This document shows positions 1 to 6,965 of a stretch of 64,000 bases of DNA, one piece after another. Made by a program: the position numbers and the translations under genes. Position 1 is the first letter of the stretch; each line of letters begins with the position of its first letter. Under the pieces are notes generated by a model, which made no database searches, was not told the origin of the DNA, and saw nothing but the letters and a program-made list of their open reading frames with translations. The DNA is taken from NCBI GenBank assembly GCA_018816765.1, contig JAHIUX010000064.1:19564-83563 (forward strand), in the 5' to 3' direction. Source of the DNA: Bacteroidota bacterium (lineage in GTDB: Bacteria; Bacteroidota; Bacteroidia; Bacteroidales; F082).

Positions 1-45
1 GAATTGCCTGCCTTTAAGCCTTCGTTTCAACACGACATATATGGT

Positions 46-399
46 TTAATTCTCATTCGATACGAGCTCGATCTCAAGGCTCTCCTGTTGAACACCAATG
101 CTGATGTTGCTGAGTATCGTTTCTTTGTATGAAATATAATCCACTTTGAGGGTGTAGGTTCCCTGTGTGCAATCCTTCAGAATGAATTTTCCTTCGAGAT
201 CGGTAAAGGTTTTTGTATCGGTTCCTTCAATGGCTACCGTAGCGCCTGCAAGGGCTTCACCAGTGATTTTGTCGATGATCATGCCACTTAAACTTACTTT
301 GGTTGGAACCGGTTTATCGGGGGCGCTGTCGTTTGTTGCAAAACTATTCATGCTAATCGTTAGAGCAACAAGGATCATTAATGCGATGAGATTTTTCAT
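46..399 (-). CDS. Small exported protein with carboxypeptidase-regulatory-like domain
   Basis: Encodes 117 residues from the chosen ATG. Residues 1 to about 22 form a clear signal peptide (MKNLIAL start, hydrophobic core, ending NSFA). An upstream in-frame start would put 13 polar residues ahead of the signal and is less likely. The remainder is one CarboxypepD_reg-like beta-sandwich: the VSLSGMIIDKITGEALAGATV stretch, then DLEGKF and GTYTLKVDYISY, the usual hallmarks of that fold. In Bacteroidota such domains usually sit at the N-terminus of TonB-dependent receptors; here the domain stands alone, so a periplasmic or surface binding role is only inferred. It appears monocistronic with its own -7 element. 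Confidence 0.8.
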   Translation of the reverse strand: MKNLIALMILVALTISMNSFATNDSAPDKPVPTKVSLSGMIIDKITGEALAGATVAIEGTDTKTFTDLEGKFILKDCTQGTYTLKVDYISYKETILSNISIGVQQESLEIELVSNEN

Positions 400-420
400 T
401 TTTCCTGATTTATTTTGACG

Positions 421-428
421 CAAAGGTA
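421..428 (-). promoter_or_regulatory. Predicted -7 element TACCTTTG
   Basis: On the minus strand this reads TACCTTTG, an exact match to the Bacteroidota primary sigma factor -7 consensus TAnnTTTG. It lies 22 bp upstream of the ATG of the small exported protein ending at 46, a normal distance for a short leader. Confidence 0.6.
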
Positions 429-550
429 AGCTAGTCAATTCTTTTGAATCAAGAAAATGCCTTTAAGTTTGTTTTAGTATTATATTACCTAATTGTTAAC
501 AAACCCTCTATTCTATTGTTTTTCTGCATGTTAATTTACCAAATTGTTAG

Positions 551-1099
551 CTATGGCTTAATCAGGACGATGGGTGGGGTGGTAATTTCGTTGCTGATGT
601 TTAAATCACGGTCAATAATTTTCACTTTAAACTGAATGGTGTCGAAGGCTGAAAGGGGGTTGTAAATAAACAGCTGGTTTTCGATGATTCCCTTTATCGA
701 CTTTTTCTGGTTTTTAGGCAACAGCAGCGGCAGGCGTGCATTAAAGGTGAGGGTGTCGTATTGCTGGGTATTGCTGTTCCACGAAAGCAGGGGTACTTCG
801 GTGAACACACCATGTTGTTGCTCGTAATAGGTGATGATCAGGTTGTAATAATAGTCGCCGCCCGGTTCAAAAGGATAGGTTGTGTCGCCCTGTTCCAAAC
901 CGATATTGCCGTCGCCATCGCGGTAAAAAACCCTTAAAACACCCTGATCGGTGATCCCGCTAACGGGGTTCATGAGCAGCTCAAACTCCCTGAATTCGAT
1001 GAATGGTTCCAAAGGGTATGTTTCGAATTTCTTGCACGAAGTACAGGCTATCATGACGATAATGGTGACTAAAACAGTAAGGTAAACTTTCGGTGCCAT
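551..1099 (-). CDS. Hypothetical lipoprotein
   Basis: Encodes 182 residues. The N-terminus is hydrophobic and runs into two cysteines (C19 in a VMIAC context and C22), either of which could be the lipidated residue of a type II signal peptide. The mature part is mainly predicted beta strand and includes RVFYRDGDGNIGLEQGDT, which resembles the beginning of calcium-binding or Ig-like modules of Bacteroidota surface lipoproteins. No catalytic motif was recognised. It is divergent from the LuxE-like gene with a gap of about 50 bp. Function unknown; lipoprotein status is well supported. Confidence 0.75.
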   Translation of the reverse strand: MAPKVYLTVLVTIIVMIACTSCKKFETYPLEPFIEFREFELLMNPVSGITDQGVLRVFYRDGDGNIGLEQGDTTYPFEPGGDYYYNLIITYYEQQHGVFTEVPLLSWNSNTQQYDTLTFNARLPLLLPKNQKKSIKGIIENQLFIYNPLSAFDTIQFKVKIIDRDLNISNEITTPPIVLIKP

Positions 1100-1152
1100 G
1101 AGCTTGTTGTTGCCGTAAAAATACTACTTTTAGTGCTTTGAAAAAATTTGAC

Positions 1153-2142
1153 ATGAACCAGGAAACCTTTGTTTCCAAATTATTTTCCATCAGCGACCAG
1201 GCTTCGTTTGCGTCTCTGGCCATTGAGGTGTTCCATGAACAATATCAGCAAACGGTAATTTACCGCAGGTATTGTGAGCTGATTGGGGTCGACGCGTCCA
1301 GGGTAAACAGGCTTGACCAGATTCCCTTTCTTCCGGTTTCGTTTTTTTCCTCGCACAAGGTCATTGCTGAAACGACGCAGCCACAGCTCGTTTTTGAAAG
1401 TTCAGGCACCACCGGAAGCCAAAAAAGCCATCATTTTGTGGCTGATGAGGTGCTTTACAACAAAAGTTTTAGTGAGGGATTTCGTCTTTTCTACAGCAAC
1501 CCGCACGATTACTGTCTGCTGGCGCTCCTGCCATCGTACCTCGAACGCAAAGGCTCGTCGCTCGTACACATGGTTGACGGGCTGATGAAACAAAGCGGCC
1601 ACCCGCTGAATGGCTTTTACCTGCACGATAAGGATGCCCTTTCGGCCAGGCTGATTGAATTGTGTGAGCTGCGCCAGAAAACAATGCTTATCGGGGTCAC
1701 CTATGCCTTGCTCGACCTTGCTGAAGATTTTCCCATGCAATTCCCCGATCTTATCGTGATGGAAACGGGGGGTATGAAAGGCAGGCGAAGGGAAATGGTA
1801 CGCGATGAAGTACATGAAGTGTTGTGCAACCGGTTTGGTCTCAGCCAGGTTCATTCGGAGTATGGCATGACTGAACTGCTTTCGCAGGCCTACTCCACCG
1901 GCGGAGGGCTGTTTAGAACGCCTCCCTGGATGAAAATTTTCATCCGCGACATGAATGATCCGCTTTCGATGGCTGTACCCGGACAAAGTGGCGGCATCAA
2001 TGTCATCGACCTCGCCAACCGACATAGCTGTGCATTCATCGCCACACAGGACGTTGGCCGTCTGCATGCAGGCGACAGTTTCGAAGTCATTGGCCGCTTC
2101 GATCACAGCGAAGTCAGGGGATGCAACCTTATGGTGGGCTAG
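1153..2142 (+). CDS. LuxE/PaaK-family acyl-protein synthetase-like enzyme
   Basis: Encodes 329 residues starting at MNQETF; an in-frame TTG 15 bp upstream is possible but less likely. The ESSGTTGSQKSHHF motif near residue 85 is the phosphate-binding P-loop of the adenylate-forming superfamily, and the E-Y-G-M-T-E stretch near residue 240 matches the second signature. The architecture fits LuxE-type acyl-protein synthetases, which activate a fatty acid as acyl-AMP and transfer it to a cysteine or thiol carrier. No luxC or luxD partner is present, so bioluminescence is not implied; in Bacteroidota such proteins are usually linked to lipid or envelope biosynthesis. Its last 14 bp overlap the convergent SRAP gene. 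Confidence 0.8.
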   Translation: MNQETFVSKLFSISDQASFASLAIEVFHEQYQQTVIYRRYCELIGVDASRVNRLDQIPFLPVSFFSSHKVIAETTQPQLVFESSGTTGSQKSHHFVADEVLYNKSFSEGFRLFYSNPHDYCLLALLPSYLERKGSSLVHMVDGLMKQSGHPLNGFYLHDKDALSARLIELCELRQKTMLIGVTYALLDLAEDFPMQFPDLIVMETGGMKGRRREMVRDEVHEVLCNRFGLSQVHSEYGMTELLSQAYSTGGGLFRTPPWMKIFIRDMNDPLSMAVPGQSGGINVIDLANRHSCAFIATQDVGRLHAGDSFEVIGRFDHSEVRGCNLMVG

Positions 2143-2821
2143 CCTCAAACAAATCGTTCGGAAATTCAGGCACCGGAACCACCAGTGACTCCTCATTGAT
2201 GCCGGCATTGTTCACCCTGTTGCTGACCTGGTGGCAACGCATCAGCTGTTCCGGAAATGGTTTGAGCAATTGCAACAGCACTTCCTGATCCGTTGCATTC
2301 AGCCAAAGGGCTTCATCCCTGCGTGAAATAATTACCGGCATCCTGTGATGAACGGGCTGCATGAGGGCATTTGCCGAAGTTGTCAGAATGGAAAAACTCT
2401 GCAGCACATTGCCTCCGCCATCATACCAGTTTTCCCAGATACCAGCCATGGCAAACAAGGGTTCATCGGGCAAATAAAACCGATAGGGAACCTTCACCTT
2501 TCCTTGCTTCCACTCATAAAATCCATTGGCCGGAACAAGGCAGCGCCTTGCAGCAAACGCCTTGCGGAACGCAGGTTTTTCAGCTACTGTTTCCGCCCGG
2601 CTGTTGATCATTTTACTGCCGATCCGTGAGTCTTTGGCCCATGAAGGCACCAGACCCCACTGGAAAAAGTTCAGTTTGCGGGCTTCACTGTTTATGATTA
2701 CCGGCAAACGCTGTGTTGGCGCACAGTTAAAGTTTGGCTTGTAGAAGGCGTCGAACACTTCGGTGTTGAAGCGCTCGCTGATTTCTTTTCCTTTGACCGA
2801 TAGCTGAAACCTGCCGCACAT
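2129..2821 (-). CDS. SOS response-associated peptidase (SRAP/YedK/HMCES family)
   Basis: Encodes 230 residues. The start was set at the ATG of MCGRF because in this family the initiator Met is removed and Cys2 becomes the catalytic residue that forms a thiazolidine crosslink with abasic sites in single-stranded DNA. Other signatures visible are NxRxE (NSRAETV, near residue 72), NGFYEW (residues about 98-103) and the conserved histidine in VHHRMPVI (near 160). Length matches the family. The ATG overlaps the stop codon of the upstream NUDIX gene by one base, suggesting translational coupling of two genome-hygiene functions. Confidence 0.93.
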   Translation of the reverse strand: MCGRFQLSVKGKEISERFNTEVFDAFYKPNFNCAPTQRLPVIINSEARKLNFFQWGLVPSWAKDSRIGSKMINSRAETVAEKPAFRKAFAARRCLVPANGFYEWKQGKVKVPYRFYLPDEPLFAMAGIWENWYDGGGNVLQSFSILTTSANALMQPVHHRMPVIISRRDEALWLNATDQEVLLQLLKPFPEQLMRCHQVSNRVNNAGINEESLVVPVPEFPNDLFEASPP

Positions 2822-3267
2822 CACTTCTGTATGTTAAGGTTGAGGCTGTTGATCACATCACCGATGATGCCTCTGTGGTCAAAAGCAAGTTCCGGGAGTT
2901 GGTGCATGTCGAACCAGGCGGCTTCGGCAGCATCGTCGCCGGCATCCGGCAAGGGAGGTTCCTCATTGATGCGTCCGACGTACACCACTGTCACCGTCCG
3001 GTGGCGCGGATCACGCATGGGATCTCCGTACGTATAAAACTGTTTGAGGGCAATGCCGCTGAGTCCAGTTTCTTCGGCGAGTTCACGGGCAGCAGCCTGT
3101 TCGAGCGGTTCATCCATTTGAACAAATCCACCCGGAATGGCCCAATGTCCTTCAAATGGCGGATGTTTGCGCCTGACCAGCAACAACAGCACCCGGCCAG
3201 CATGCCATGCAACAATCACCGCATCAACGGTGAGTGCCGGCCTTGGATATGGGTAGGTAAATGCCAT
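2821..3267 (-). CDS. NUDIX hydrolase (NrtR/ADP-ribose pyrophosphatase-like)
   Basis: Encodes 148 residues from MAFTYPYPRPALTVD. A perfect Nudix box (GX5EX7REUXEEXGU) begins at GGFVQMDE and ends at EETGL, giving the magnesium-binding helix. The N-terminal LTVDAVI start and the YTYGDPMRDPR segment are typical of the ADP-ribose/NrtR-type branch, but no C-terminal winged-helix DNA-binding domain follows, so this is an enzyme rather than an NrtR repressor. Substrate is inferred, not shown. A longer open frame upstream lacks homology-like sequence and was discarded. It is the first gene of a two-gene unit with SRAP; an imperfect -7 element (TACCTTCG) lies at 3281-3288. Confidence 0.88.
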   Translation of the reverse strand: MAFTYPYPRPALTVDAVIVAWHAGRVLLLLVRRKHPPFEGHWAIPGGFVQMDEPLEQAAARELAEETGLSGIALKQFYTYGDPMRDPRHRTVTVVYVGRINEEPPLPDAGDDAAEAAWFDMHQLPELAFDHRGIIGDVINSLNLNIQK

Positions 3268-3382
3268 GTGATGGATTTGTTGCGAAGGTAGCAAGTTTGC
3301 GCTTTTAATACCAACTTTTCGTCGATTACGTCTTCTCAATTCGTAATGTGGGTTACAGTAATGCGCAGCGGATTAAAAAGTA

Positions 3383-3408
3383 AAAGCCCCGGATTTCTCC
3401 GGAGCTTT
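3383..3408 (-). terminator. Rho-independent terminator of first DIPFNT-repeat gene
   Basis: An inverted repeat with arms AAAGC.CCCGGA and TCCGGA.GCTTT around a 4-base loop, located about 75 bp beyond the stop codon of the repeat protein at 3482, with T-rich sequence following on the minus strand. Confidence 0.7.
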
Positions 3409-3481
3409 AACCAAGGTTCAACCAACACAAAATTACATAGTATGAGTAAAAGAACGACGGGGAGCGGGCGCTCCCATTAAG

Positions 3482-3823
3482 TTAAATATTTTCTCTTGCG
3501 ATGATTTCCGTGTTGAACGGAATGTCATCGATATAGGCTTCCTCACTGGCAGTGAAACGCTGTTCGGCACTTGCAGCAGCCATGGCCTTTTTAGCCACAC
3601 CCTGTGTGTCGAACGGAATATCATTGATGTAAGCTTCTTCAGCTGTTTCAAAATTTACGGCAAGTGCCCGCTCAAGCATTACCTCGCCATAAATATGCTG
3701 GGTGTTGAAGGGTATATCGTAAATAGCAGCTTCTTCATTTATCCTGGGTTCATATCCATCGGCTTTAAGCTGGCTTGAGATGCAAACTGTTGCGATCATC
3801 AATATGGTTATCATTGTTCTCAT
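3482..3823 (-). CDS. Secreted DIPFNT triple-repeat protein A
   Basis: Encodes 113 residues from MRTMITIL. Residues 1-21 form a signal peptide with predicted cleavage after LKA. The mature protein is three copies of a 32-residue unit, with the core D-I-P-F-[ND]-T starting at residues 36, 68 and 100 and preceded by EEA-Y-I-[DN]. The spacers are Ala/Glu rich and probably helical. The protein ends shortly after the third core. No known domain was recognised. Two further genes (4155-4550 and 28861-29238) encode the same architecture. It is followed by its own terminator and preceded by the shared upstream element at 3949-3971 and the TTTGGCACG promoter element. An ATG 15 bp upstream (3838) is possible; the chosen start matches leader lengths of the paralogues. 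Confidence 0.85.
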   Translation of the reverse strand: MRTMITILMIATVCISSQLKADGYEPRINEEAAIYDIPFNTQHIYGEVMLERALAVNFETAEEAYINDIPFDTQGVAKKAMAAASAEQRFTASEEAYIDDIPFNTEIIARENI

Positions 3824-3840
3824 GGTCGTGTTATTCATTG

Positions 3841-3871
3841 TTGTATATCATATTACATATGGCGTGCCAAA
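3841..3871 (-). promoter_or_regulatory. TTTGGCACG promoter of DIPFNT gene A
   Basis: On the minus strand TTTGGCACG (3863-3871) is followed 14 bases later by ATATACAA. The first element equals the -24 part of a sigma-54 promoter (TGGCACG), but the -12 position reads GT rather than GC. Alternatively TTTG could be a -33 and TATACAA a -7 element of the primary sigma factor. The same block is found upstream of both paralogues. Confidence 0.55.
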
Positions 3872-3948
3872 GTTCATATTAATCTGTATATGTGTGCTTT
3901 ATGATGCATTTGAACATTTCAATAAACCGATAAAGTGTACGTGTTCAC

Positions 3949-3971
3949 ACAGTTTTGTTCGGAGATGAACA
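3949..3971 (-). promoter_or_regulatory. Shared 23-bp upstream element of DIPFNT genes (copy A)
   Basis: On the plus strand this starts ACAGTTTTGTTCGG and ends in GATGAACA, forming an imperfect dyad of GTTCG and GAAC half-sites. It is separated by 77 bp from the TTTGGCACG element of gene A. Copies at 4679-4701 and 29370-29392 share the first 13 bases and the closing GAACA. It resembles an upstream activator site. Confidence 0.65.
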
Positions 3972-4002
3972 GTTTTTTTTCAGGCATAGCAAAAAACTGT
4001 TC
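3967..4002. repeat. Perfect 12-bp inverted repeat overlapping the upstream element
   Basis: Arms GAACAGTTTTTT (3967-3978) and AAAAAACTGTTC (3991-4002) are perfectly complementary around a 12-base loop. The left arm shares its GAACA with the activator-like element of gene A; the right arm adds one more GTTCGG half-site. The T/A runs make a terminator for the upstream-lying gene B transcript conceivable, but a far better terminator for gene B exists at 4090-4117. Confidence 0.7.
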
Positions 4003-4089
4003 GGTGCATGACTGGCCACAAAATCCATCCTTTGCATCCGTCATGGTGACAACGATGAAGTTTGCCGTTTGCTGCTTTACTAAAAAACA

Positions 4090-4117
4090 GAAAAGGCCCC
4101 GCAAACGGAGCCTTTTC
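4090..4117 (-). terminator. Rho-independent terminator of DIPFNT gene B
   Basis: Arms GAAAAGGC and GCCTTTTC with an inner CCCG/CGGA pairing lie 38 bp past the stop codon of the repeat protein at 4155 and are followed on the minus strand by a T-rich tract (TGTTTTTTAG). This separates genes A and B into two transcription units. Confidence 0.8.
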
Positions 4118-4154
4118 AAAACTGAATCCAACATTAACCTACTATGAAAAGAGC

Positions 4155-4550
4155 TTACTGAATATTTTGAACCAACTCATTTTGCTGGTGTGAAAACATG
4201 CCATTGCACGTTAAGGCACAGCTTGCAATGATAGAAGTGTTGAACGGAATGTCGTCGATCTGTTCTTCTCCGGCGCAGGCAAATACCTGTTCCATGGCCC
4301 TCCTGCTCAATTCCTGCCTGGCAATTTTCGCTGTGTTGAACGGTATGTCGTTTATAAATTCATCTTCTTCCATCACAAAGGTTTGTTCCATGGCGAGACC
4401 CGACAAAAAAGCCTCGGCGATGAGGTGTGTGTTAAACGGGATGTCGTTGATATATTGTTCGTCCCTGTTTTGCAATCCTTCTGCCTGTACATGCATATTG
4501 AAGAAGAGGTTGAAGGCTGCGATGGCGGTGATGATGCTTGACTTTTTCAT
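4155..4550 (-). CDS. Secreted DIPFNT triple-repeat protein B
   Basis: Encodes 131 residues from MKKSSIITAIAAF. The signal peptide spans residues 1-23 and is predicted to be cut after HVQA. Three 32-residue units follow, with the D-I-P-F-N-T cores beginning at residues 36, 68 and 100, in the same register as paralogue A. Two spacers carry an AMEQ-x-F motif. The C-terminal tail after the third core is about 25 residues and contains two cysteines (CALTC) absent from A and C. ATGs at 4568 and an in-frame 4601 were rejected, because 4601 would lie inside the conserved promoter block and 4568 would leave almost no leader. Function unknown. Confidence 0.85.
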   Translation of the reverse strand: MKKSSIITAIAAFNLFFNMHVQAEGLQNRDEQYINDIPFNTHLIAEAFLSGLAMEQTFVMEEDEFINDIPFNTAKIARQELSRRAMEQVFACAGEEQIDDIPFNTSIIASCALTCNGMFSHQQNELVQNIQ

Positions 4551-4571
4551 GGCATTTAATTTTTTCATGCT

Positions 4572-4602
4572 TTGTATACATGAATAAAACAACCGTGCCA
4601 AA
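4572..4602 (-). promoter_or_regulatory. TTTGGCACG promoter of DIPFNT gene B
   Basis: The minus strand reads TTTGGCACG (4594-4602), then 14 bases, then GTATACAAAG. The layout equals that of genes A and C. The base pair at the sigma-54 -12 position is TT rather than GC, so sigma-54 use is not proven. Confidence 0.55.
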
Positions 4603-4678
4603 CTTTTTAATTACTTGTTTTTGTGTTATTTATGAAAATATTTCCTAAATAAACATGCCTGTTGCACGTTAATTCCGT

Positions 4679-4701
4679 ACAGTTTTGTTCGAAGCCGAAC
4701 A
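4679..4701 (-). promoter_or_regulatory. Shared 23-bp upstream element of DIPFNT genes (copy B)
   Basis: Plus-strand sequence starts ACAGTTTTGTTCG and ends GCCGAACA, with a perfect TGTTCG-N4-CGAACA dyad at 4686-4701. It is 76 bp from the TTTGGCACG element. A degenerate third half-site (CCGTACA) precedes it, as in copy C. Confidence 0.7.
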
Positions 4702-4775
4702 GCATTTTCGTTCAATAATCTAGACATGATGGTTGCTTTAACCAAAAAAGCAAGCGCTTCAGCAGGCATCCAACC

Positions 4776-6953
4776 CTACCAATCGCGGGCCTGATCTGTT
4801 GACACGATCCCAAAGTCGAGTTTTTTGCGGGCAAGGTCCACCTTTTTCACCCTGATCTTTACCTGGTCGCCCAACCTGAATATTTTTCCATGGCTCTGAC
4901 CAATCACCCGGTAATTGTCTTCATCAAGGTAGTAGTAATCGCCCGGCATTTCATTGTAGCGCACCATGCCTTCACATTTACTCCCCATGAGTTCAACAAA
5001 AATGCCCCATTTGCTCACGCCCGAAATTTGCCCGTCGAAGATTTTACCAATCTTATCCATCAGGTATTCAGCCTGTTTGTATTTCACCGATTCGCGCTCC
5101 ATCTCGGCTGCCCTGCGTTCCATTTCAGAGGCGTGCTGACAAATGGGCTCGTAATCATCTTCCTTCACACTGGGTTTCCCGTCGAGGTATTGAAGCAACA
5201 GCCGGTGAACCAACAGGTCGGGATAACGGCGGATGGGTGAGGTGAAATGAGTGTAATACTGAAATGCAAGTCCGTAATGTCCGATGTTCTGGGTGCTGTA
5301 TTCGGCTTTGGCCATGGTTCGGATGGCAATGGTTTCAATCAGCCCCTTCTCACCTTTTCCTTCAACGGCCTCGAAAAGGTTATTGTATGATTTCACGAGT
5401 TTCTGCCGCGAACTGATGTTCATTGAGTATCCCAGTTTCGACAAAAACTGAACAAACGTATTCAGTTTTTCAGGATTGGGTTCATCATGAATCCTGTAGA
5501 TAAAGGTCTTTGGCTTGCGACGCCCTTCAGGCTTGCCGATTTTTTCGGCTACCCTGCGATTGGCCAGCAGCATGAAATCTTCAATCAGCATATTGCTCTC
5601 CTTTTGCACCTTCACATAGGTATCGATGGGTTTCCCCTTTTCATCAAGAATGAACTTGACCTCTTCTGAGTGGAAATTGATGGAGCCATTGCCCATGCGT
5701 TGTTCGCGCAACCTCACTGCCAGCTGATGCAACACCAGCAACTCATCCTTCAGGTCGCCACCGCCACCTTCGATAATTGCCTGTACCTCATCGTAATTGA
5801 ACCTCCTGATGGACCTGATCACTGTTTTACCAATCCACTCATCGTGGATTTCACCTGCATCATTCATTTCGAATACAGCCGAGAAACAGAGCTTATCTTC
5901 ATCGGGCCGCAGCGAGCATACCATATTTGATAATTTTTCAGGAAGCATCGGAATAACCCTGTCGACAAGATAAACAGAAGTTCCGCGCTCCTGGGCTTCC
6001 ACATCTGTCAATGATCCTTCGGCAACATAATGTGCCACATCGGCAATGTGTACGCCGACCTCCCAGTGTCCGTTTTCGAGCTTTTTCAATGAAATGGCGT
6101 CGTCAAAGTCCTTGGCGTCGGCAGGGTCGATGGTGAGTGTGGTTATACCACGGAAGTCGCGCCGGCGTGCGATCTCCTGGGGGCTGATGCGGTCAGGAAT
6201 CTTTGCCACTTCCTGTTCTACCTCGCGTGGAAATGCGAGCGGGAAATTGTATTCCGCAAGGATCGACTGCATCTCCACATTGTTTTCGCCCGGTTTGCCC
6301 AGCACATGGATAACCTCGCCAAAAGGATTCTTTGCGTGTTCGGGCCATTCGGTGATTCTGACAATGACTTTTTCGCCGTTTTTAGCCTGGTTAAGCGCCG
6401 ATTTTGGCACAAAGATATCCACCGGCATGGTGCCGCTATCGGGGATCAGAAACCCGAACTCCTTGCCAACCTCAATAATGCCAACATAATCGGTTTTGTT
6501 GCGCTTTAAAATCTCAACAATCTGTCCTTCAGTTTTGTGGTTCTTCCGCTTCGGAAACAACAGCACCTTAACATGGTCGTCGTGCAGTGCCTGGAAGGTG
6601 TTGTTTGATGCGATAAACACATCCTCTCCGCCTTTGTCAGGCGTGATATAGGCTTTGCCGGTGTTTTTCATGTCAACCCTTCCGGTGATGAAATCCTTGC
6701 GTGTGGCAAACTCGCTGAGCATTTTTTTGCTGAGGATATAGCGGAATGGGCGTTCCTCGATGAGCCGACCTTCTTTTTTCAGCTCTTCCAGGATGGTCAG
6801 CACCAGGTCTTTTCCGGCCTTGTCCTTAATGCCAAGCATTTTCGAAACCTGCTTATAGTTATAGGGTTTGAATGGATTTGCCCCAAAGATGCTGAGGATG
6901 GTGTTTGTGAAGGTGTCTTTTTTTCCTTCGCCTTTTTTTGCTTTTTTTGCCAT
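4776..6953 (-). CDS. rnr: Ribonuclease R (3'-5' exoribonuclease)
   Basis: Encodes 725 residues from MAKKAKKGEGKK. Order visible: a basic N-terminus, a winged-helix segment (residues about 15-65), two cold-shock domains, the RNB catalytic domain with DPADAKDFDDAISL near residue 275 supplying the magnesium-binding aspartates, the LVDRVIPMLPEKLSN signature, YTHFTSPIRRYPDLLVHR near 560, and a C-terminal S1 domain. It degrades structured RNA processively. An ATG four codons upstream directly abuts the stop of the ABC transporter gene, so the two genes are probably cotranscribed. The C-terminus lacks the long Lys-rich tail of the E. coli enzyme. Confidence 0.95.
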   Translation of the reverse strand: MAKKAKKGEGKKDTFTNTILSIFGANPFKPYNYKQVSKMLGIKDKAGKDLVLTILEELKKEGRLIEERPFRYILSKKMLSEFATRKDFITGRVDMKNTGKAYITPDKGGEDVFIASNNTFQALHDDHVKVLLFPKRKNHKTEGQIVEILKRNKTDYVGIIEVGKEFGFLIPDSGTMPVDIFVPKSALNQAKNGEKVIVRITEWPEHAKNPFGEVIHVLGKPGENNVEMQSILAEYNFPLAFPREVEQEVAKIPDRISPQEIARRRDFRGITTLTIDPADAKDFDDAISLKKLENGHWEVGVHIADVAHYVAEGSLTDVEAQERGTSVYLVDRVIPMLPEKLSNMVCSLRPDEDKLCFSAVFEMNDAGEIHDEWIGKTVIRSIRRFNYDEVQAIIEGGGGDLKDELLVLHQLAVRLREQRMGNGSINFHSEEVKFILDEKGKPIDTYVKVQKESNMLIEDFMLLANRRVAEKIGKPEGRRKPKTFIYRIHDEPNPEKLNTFVQFLSKLGYSMNISSRQKLVKSYNNLFEAVEGKGEKGLIETIAIRTMAKAEYSTQNIGHYGLAFQYYTHFTSPIRRYPDLLVHRLLLQYLDGKPSVKEDDYEPICQHASEMERRAAEMERESVKYKQAEYLMDKIGKIFDGQISGVSKWGIFVELMGSKCEGMVRYNEMPGDYYYLDEDNYRVIGQSHGKIFRLGDQVKIRVKKVDLARKKLDFGIVSTDQARDW

Positions 6954-6965
6954 GGTCGAATGCAT

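Noticed and set aside
1138..1152. TTG start for the LuxE-like gene
   Set aside because: An ATG five codons later gives a normal N-terminus, and TTG starts are rare.
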